Shown here: one piece after another, positions 61,698 to 64,000 of the stretch | Layout: every line of letters begins with the position of its first letter | Position numbering within the stretch: the stretch's first letter is position 1 | NCBI GenBank assembly: GCA_964459465.1 | Contig: CAYWLR010000002.1 | Location: 186,001 to 250,000, forward strand | Source: CALAMC01 sp964459465 | GTDB taxonomy: Bacteria; Zixibacteria; MSB-5A5; GN15; PGXB01 | DNA length: 64,000 bases | Reading direction: 5' to 3' | Translations under genes and position numbers: made by a program | The notes under the pieces: model-generated | The model's input: the letters and a program-made list of their open reading frames with translations, nothing else | The model's database searches: none | What the model was told of the DNA's origin: nothing

Positions 61698-62906
61698 ATG
61701 AACATACTAGTTTTAAACTGCGGTTCCTCATCCGTCAAGTATCAGTTCTTCGATACCGACAAAAAGGCGGCGCTGGCCACGGGCGATGTCACCCGCATCG
61801 GCATGTCAGGGGCAGTTCTGACTCACAAGCCGGTGGACCGTCCCGAGGTTAAAATCACGGGTGAGATGCTGGACCATATTGTTGCCATCGAGCATATAAT
61901 TTCGGTGTTGCTTTCGGAAAACCATGGCGTTATTAAAAATAAGTCTGAAATCCATGCCATCGGGCATAGAGTCGTTCATGGCGGTGAAAAATTCACCGGC
62001 TCAATTTTAATCGACCAGGAAGTATTGAGACAGATTCGCAAGCTGATCGACCTCGCGCCGTTGCATAACCCGCATAACCTTCGCGGTATTGACGCCTGTC
62101 GAAAAAACCTGCCCGATGTTCCGCAGGTGGCTGTGTTTGACACCGCCTTTCACTGCAATATGCCGCCCGAGGCTTACATATATGGCCTGCCCTATGTCAT
62201 GTACAAGCAGTACAGTATTCGCCGCTATGGCTTTCATGGAACTTCGCATCGCTATGTTTCCGAACGGGCCGCGGATATGCTGGGCAAGCCGATTAGCCAG
62301 TTACGGACAGTCACCTGCCATCTCGGCAACGGCGCCTCCATTGCCGCCGTCGACCGGGGCCGCTCGGTGGATACATCGATGGGCTTTACCCCTCTGGAAG
62401 GTCTCTTGATGGGGACTCGTTGCGGCGACATGGACCCGGCCGTAATTCTGCATATTATGGGCCGCGAAGAATTGACTTTGCACGAGGCGAATACCCTCAT
62501 GAACAAGCATTCCGGGCTGGCGGGAATTTCGGGAGTATCATCGGACATGCGCGAGATCATCTCCGCCAAAAAGGATGGACATACCAACGCCAAACTGGCC
62601 TTCGACATATACTGCTACCGCCTGAAAAAATATATCGGCGCCTATGCCGCCGCCATGGGCGGACTGGAATGCGTCGTTTTCACCGCCGGGATTGGGCAGA
62701 ATTCACCCGATGTCCGCGCTCATACTTGCCAGGGTCTGGAATTTCTGGGCATTGCCCTTGACCCCGAAAAAAACGCCAAAGCAATCAATATCGAAGCCGA
62801 CATCAGCCGTGCCGATTCATCCACCAGAGTGCTGGCGATTCCAACAAATGAAGAACTTGTGATTGCCATGGATACTCGTGACATCGTGACAAATTTGAAT
62901 AAGTAA
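61698..62906 (+). CDS. ackA: Acetate kinase
   Basis: Interconverts acetyl phosphate + ADP and acetate + ATP, the energy-yielding last step of acetate fermentation. The 402-residue protein has MNILVLNCGSSSVKYQFFDT, HRVVHGGEKF, FDTAFHCNMP, YGFHGTSHRYVSERAA, CHLGNGASIAAVDRGRSVDT, GTRCGDMDP and FTAGIGQNSPDVR. All expected catalytic residues are visible. No phosphotransacetylase gene was found in the window. It lies 2 bp after the dehydrogenase homologue. Confidence 0.97.
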   Translation: MNILVLNCGSSSVKYQFFDTDKKAALATGDVTRIGMSGAVLTHKPVDRPEVKITGEMLDHIVAIEHIISVLLSENHGVIKNKSEIHAIGHRVVHGGEKFTGSILIDQEVLRQIRKLIDLAPLHNPHNLRGIDACRKNLPDVPQVAVFDTAFHCNMPPEAYIYGLPYVMYKQYSIRRYGFHGTSHRYVSERAADMLGKPISQLRTVTCHLGNGASIAAVDRGRSVDTSMGFTPLEGLLMGTRCGDMDPAVILHIMGREELTLHEANTLMNKHSGLAGISGVSSDMREIISAKKDGHTNAKLAFDIYCYRLKKYIGAYAAAMGGLECVVFTAGIGQNSPDVRAHTCQGLEFLGIALDPEKNAKAINIEADISRADSSTRVLAIPTNEELVIAMDTRDIVTNLNK

Positions 62907-62945
62907 TATCGAGATATTAAGCCGTACAATCGGCGAGGAGGCGCG

Positions 62946-63821
62946 TTGTTCGAGATTCTGGATAAAAAGGAGTTGTGCGAGAAAGTTCACCAGTTTCGTA
63001 TCAAGGCTCCTCATCTGGTTTCCAAGGCCAAAGCCGGTCAATTCGTGATTTTGCGCAAGGACGAGGCCGGCGAGCGTATCCCCATGTCCATCGGCGGACT
63101 TGACCGCAAGAACGGCATACTCACCGTCGTCATCCAGGAAGTGGGCAAAACCTCGGCTGCCATGAACCGTATGAAGAAAGGTGATTTTTTCGCCGATGTC
63201 GTCGGCCCGCTCGGTCTTCCCTCGCACGTCGAAAAATTCGGCCATTGCGTCTGTATCGGCGGCGGCGTCGGGATTCCGCCTATTTTTCCCATCGCCCAGG
63301 CTCTCAAAGACGCGGGTAACAAAGTCACCAGCATAATCGGCGCCCGGACGAAAAGTCTGCTCATATTCGAAGAGGAACTTGCCTCCGCCTCGCATGAGTT
63401 GAAAATATCCACGGATGACGGTTCCTTCGGCACCCACGGTTTTGTCACGACCATCCTGCAGCAGATGATCGACGGCGGCGGAAAAATCGACATGGTTATC
63501 GCCATCGGCCCGGTACCCATGATGAAGGCGGTCGTTAACACCACCCGCGAACCGAAAATTAAAACTTATGTCAGCCTCAATCCGATTATGGTGGATGGCA
63601 CCGGTATGTGCGGGGCTTGCCGGGTGACGGTTGGCGGCAAAACCAAATTCGCATGTGTCGATGGCCCGGATTTCGATGGCCATGAAGTCGATTTCGATGA
63701 AATGACCAAACGCCAGAAGATGTACCATCGCTATGAAAAACTGGCCTACGATAAATTTCTCGAAGATGATCATTGTCGCCTGGCCAAAGCGGCGGCCGAA
63801 CTTAAAAAAAAGACGACTTAG
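62946..63821 (+). CDS. NfnA/SudB-type FAD and 2Fe-2S flavoprotein subunit
   Basis: The small subunit of NADH-dependent ferredoxin:NADP oxidoreductase or sulfide dehydrogenase-type complexes, which can bifurcate electrons. The start is TTG at 62946 with AGGAGG 4 bp upstream. The 291-residue protein has the FAD motif RIPMSIGGLD, the NAD-binding CIGGGVGIPPIFPIAQAL and the 2Fe-2S motif GTGMCGACRVTVGGKTKFAC, followed by DGPDFDGHEVDF. It is followed within 10 bp by the large subunit. Together they would move electrons between NADH, NADPH and ferredoxin beside the acetate pathway. Confidence 0.92.
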   Translation: MFEILDKKELCEKVHQFRIKAPHLVSKAKAGQFVILRKDEAGERIPMSIGGLDRKNGILTVVIQEVGKTSAAMNRMKKGDFFADVVGPLGLPSHVEKFGHCVCIGGGVGIPPIFPIAQALKDAGNKVTSIIGARTKSLLIFEEELASASHELKISTDDGSFGTHGFVTTILQQMIDGGGKIDMVIAIGPVPMMKAVVNTTREPKIKTYVSLNPIMVDGTGMCGACRVTVGGKTKFACVDGPDFDGHEVDFDEMTKRQKMYHRYEKLAYDKFLEDDHCRLAKAAAELKKKTT

Positions 63822-63830
63822 GATATGGCC

Positions 63831-64000
63831 ATGACGGAAAATAAAAAATTCGATGACATGACCAAAAAAGAGCGGATGCAGCTGCCGCGCGTCAAGATGC
63901 CGGAGCAGGATCCCCAGGCCAGGAAGAAAAACTTTCAGGAAGTACCTTTCGGCCTTACCCCGGAGATGGCTATCGCCGAATCATGGCGGTGCATCGAATG
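63831..64000 (+). CDS. NfnB/GltD-type large flavoprotein subunit, cut by window end
   Basis: Only the first 56 or so codons are present. The ATG at 63831 has AGGA 7 bp upstream; an ATG at 63825 is also in frame. The N-terminus (RVKMPEQDPQARKKNFQEVP, then PEMAIAESWRC) matches the start of the glutamate-synthase-beta-like subunit, where the conserved MPEQDP and EA..C region leads to the first 4Fe-4S ligands. It is the expected partner of the preceding gene. Confidence 0.85.
   Translation, partial: MTENKKFDDMTKKERMQLPRVKMPEQDPQARKKNFQEVPFGLTPEMAIAESWRCIE

Noticed and set aside
62817..63773. 318-codon minus-strand frame
   Set aside because: Antisense of ackA and the NfnA-type gene, both of which have full family motifs.

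Overview
The window is a 64 kb piece of a Gram-negative bacterial chromosome with about 56 genes and one tRNA. It probably comes from an uncultured, metagenome-assembled lineage. The best guess is candidate phylum Zixibacteria or a relative in the Fibrobacterota/Chlorobi/Bacteroidota neighbourhood. That inference rests on small secreted proteins ending in dockerin repeats of the form GDVNADGxLNLLDILYLI, type IX-like C-terminal sorting domains (NPFN...GVYxxxL..), a PorV/PorQ-like barrel, many TPR proteins, and a 31-residue bS22/COX24-like mini-protein next to HU. A run of ten Ns at 31686-31695 marks a scaffold gap.

Layout. 1-6921 (minus) holds argS (cut by the window edge), a small unknown gene, an MFS transporter, a DapF-family protein that lacks both catalytic cysteines, a class I aminotransferase, and dinB with a small overlapping partner gene. 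6950-9330 is a repeat-rich patch with a REP-associated transposase, several palindromic repeat families, and lexA. The lexA promoter carries a GAAC-N4-GTTC operator inside the -35/-10 spacer. 9397-12675 (minus) encodes a lipoprotein and two tandem dockerin proteins. 13043-16686 (plus) carries purD, purE, a TPR protein and a CDF metal transporter. 16939-24971 (minus) carries a repeat-built secreted protein, a large secreted BACON/FlgD-type protein, HU plus the mini-protein, sppA and a LysM/lytic transglycosylase.

25093-33680 (minus) is miaA, mutL, mutS, a SPOR protein, a lapA/lapB-like pair and a small secreted protein, most of them overlapping or closely packed. 33795-40454 (minus) is an exopolysaccharide-type set: a DUF362 protein, polysaccharide deacetylase, cytoplasmic BY-kinase-like ATPase, TPR protein, Wza-type export protein and a GGDEF cyclase. 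Upstream lie a STAS protein with a C-terminal putative winged helix and a membrane protein that joins an RsbW-like kinase domain to a SpoIIE/PP2C phosphatase. Before these come a PorV-TPR fusion and a 1439-residue surface protein. All are on one strand, so the partner-switching pair may control surface polymer or surface protein production; that is inference.

49775-60429 (minus) is a long housekeeping run: tRNA-Val, thrS, infC, rpmI, rplT, pheS, pheT, zapB-like, zapA, rny, ymdB-like and folD. infC appears to start on AUA. A divergent promoter region (60430-60792) separates it from the plus-strand run 60793-64000, which holds a 3-hydroxyacyl-CoA dehydrogenase homologue with altered active-site residues, ackA, and the two subunits of an NfnAB/SudAB-type flavoprotein (the second cut by the window end).

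No CRISPR array, rRNA, prophage or intact insertion sequence other than the RAYT gene was seen.
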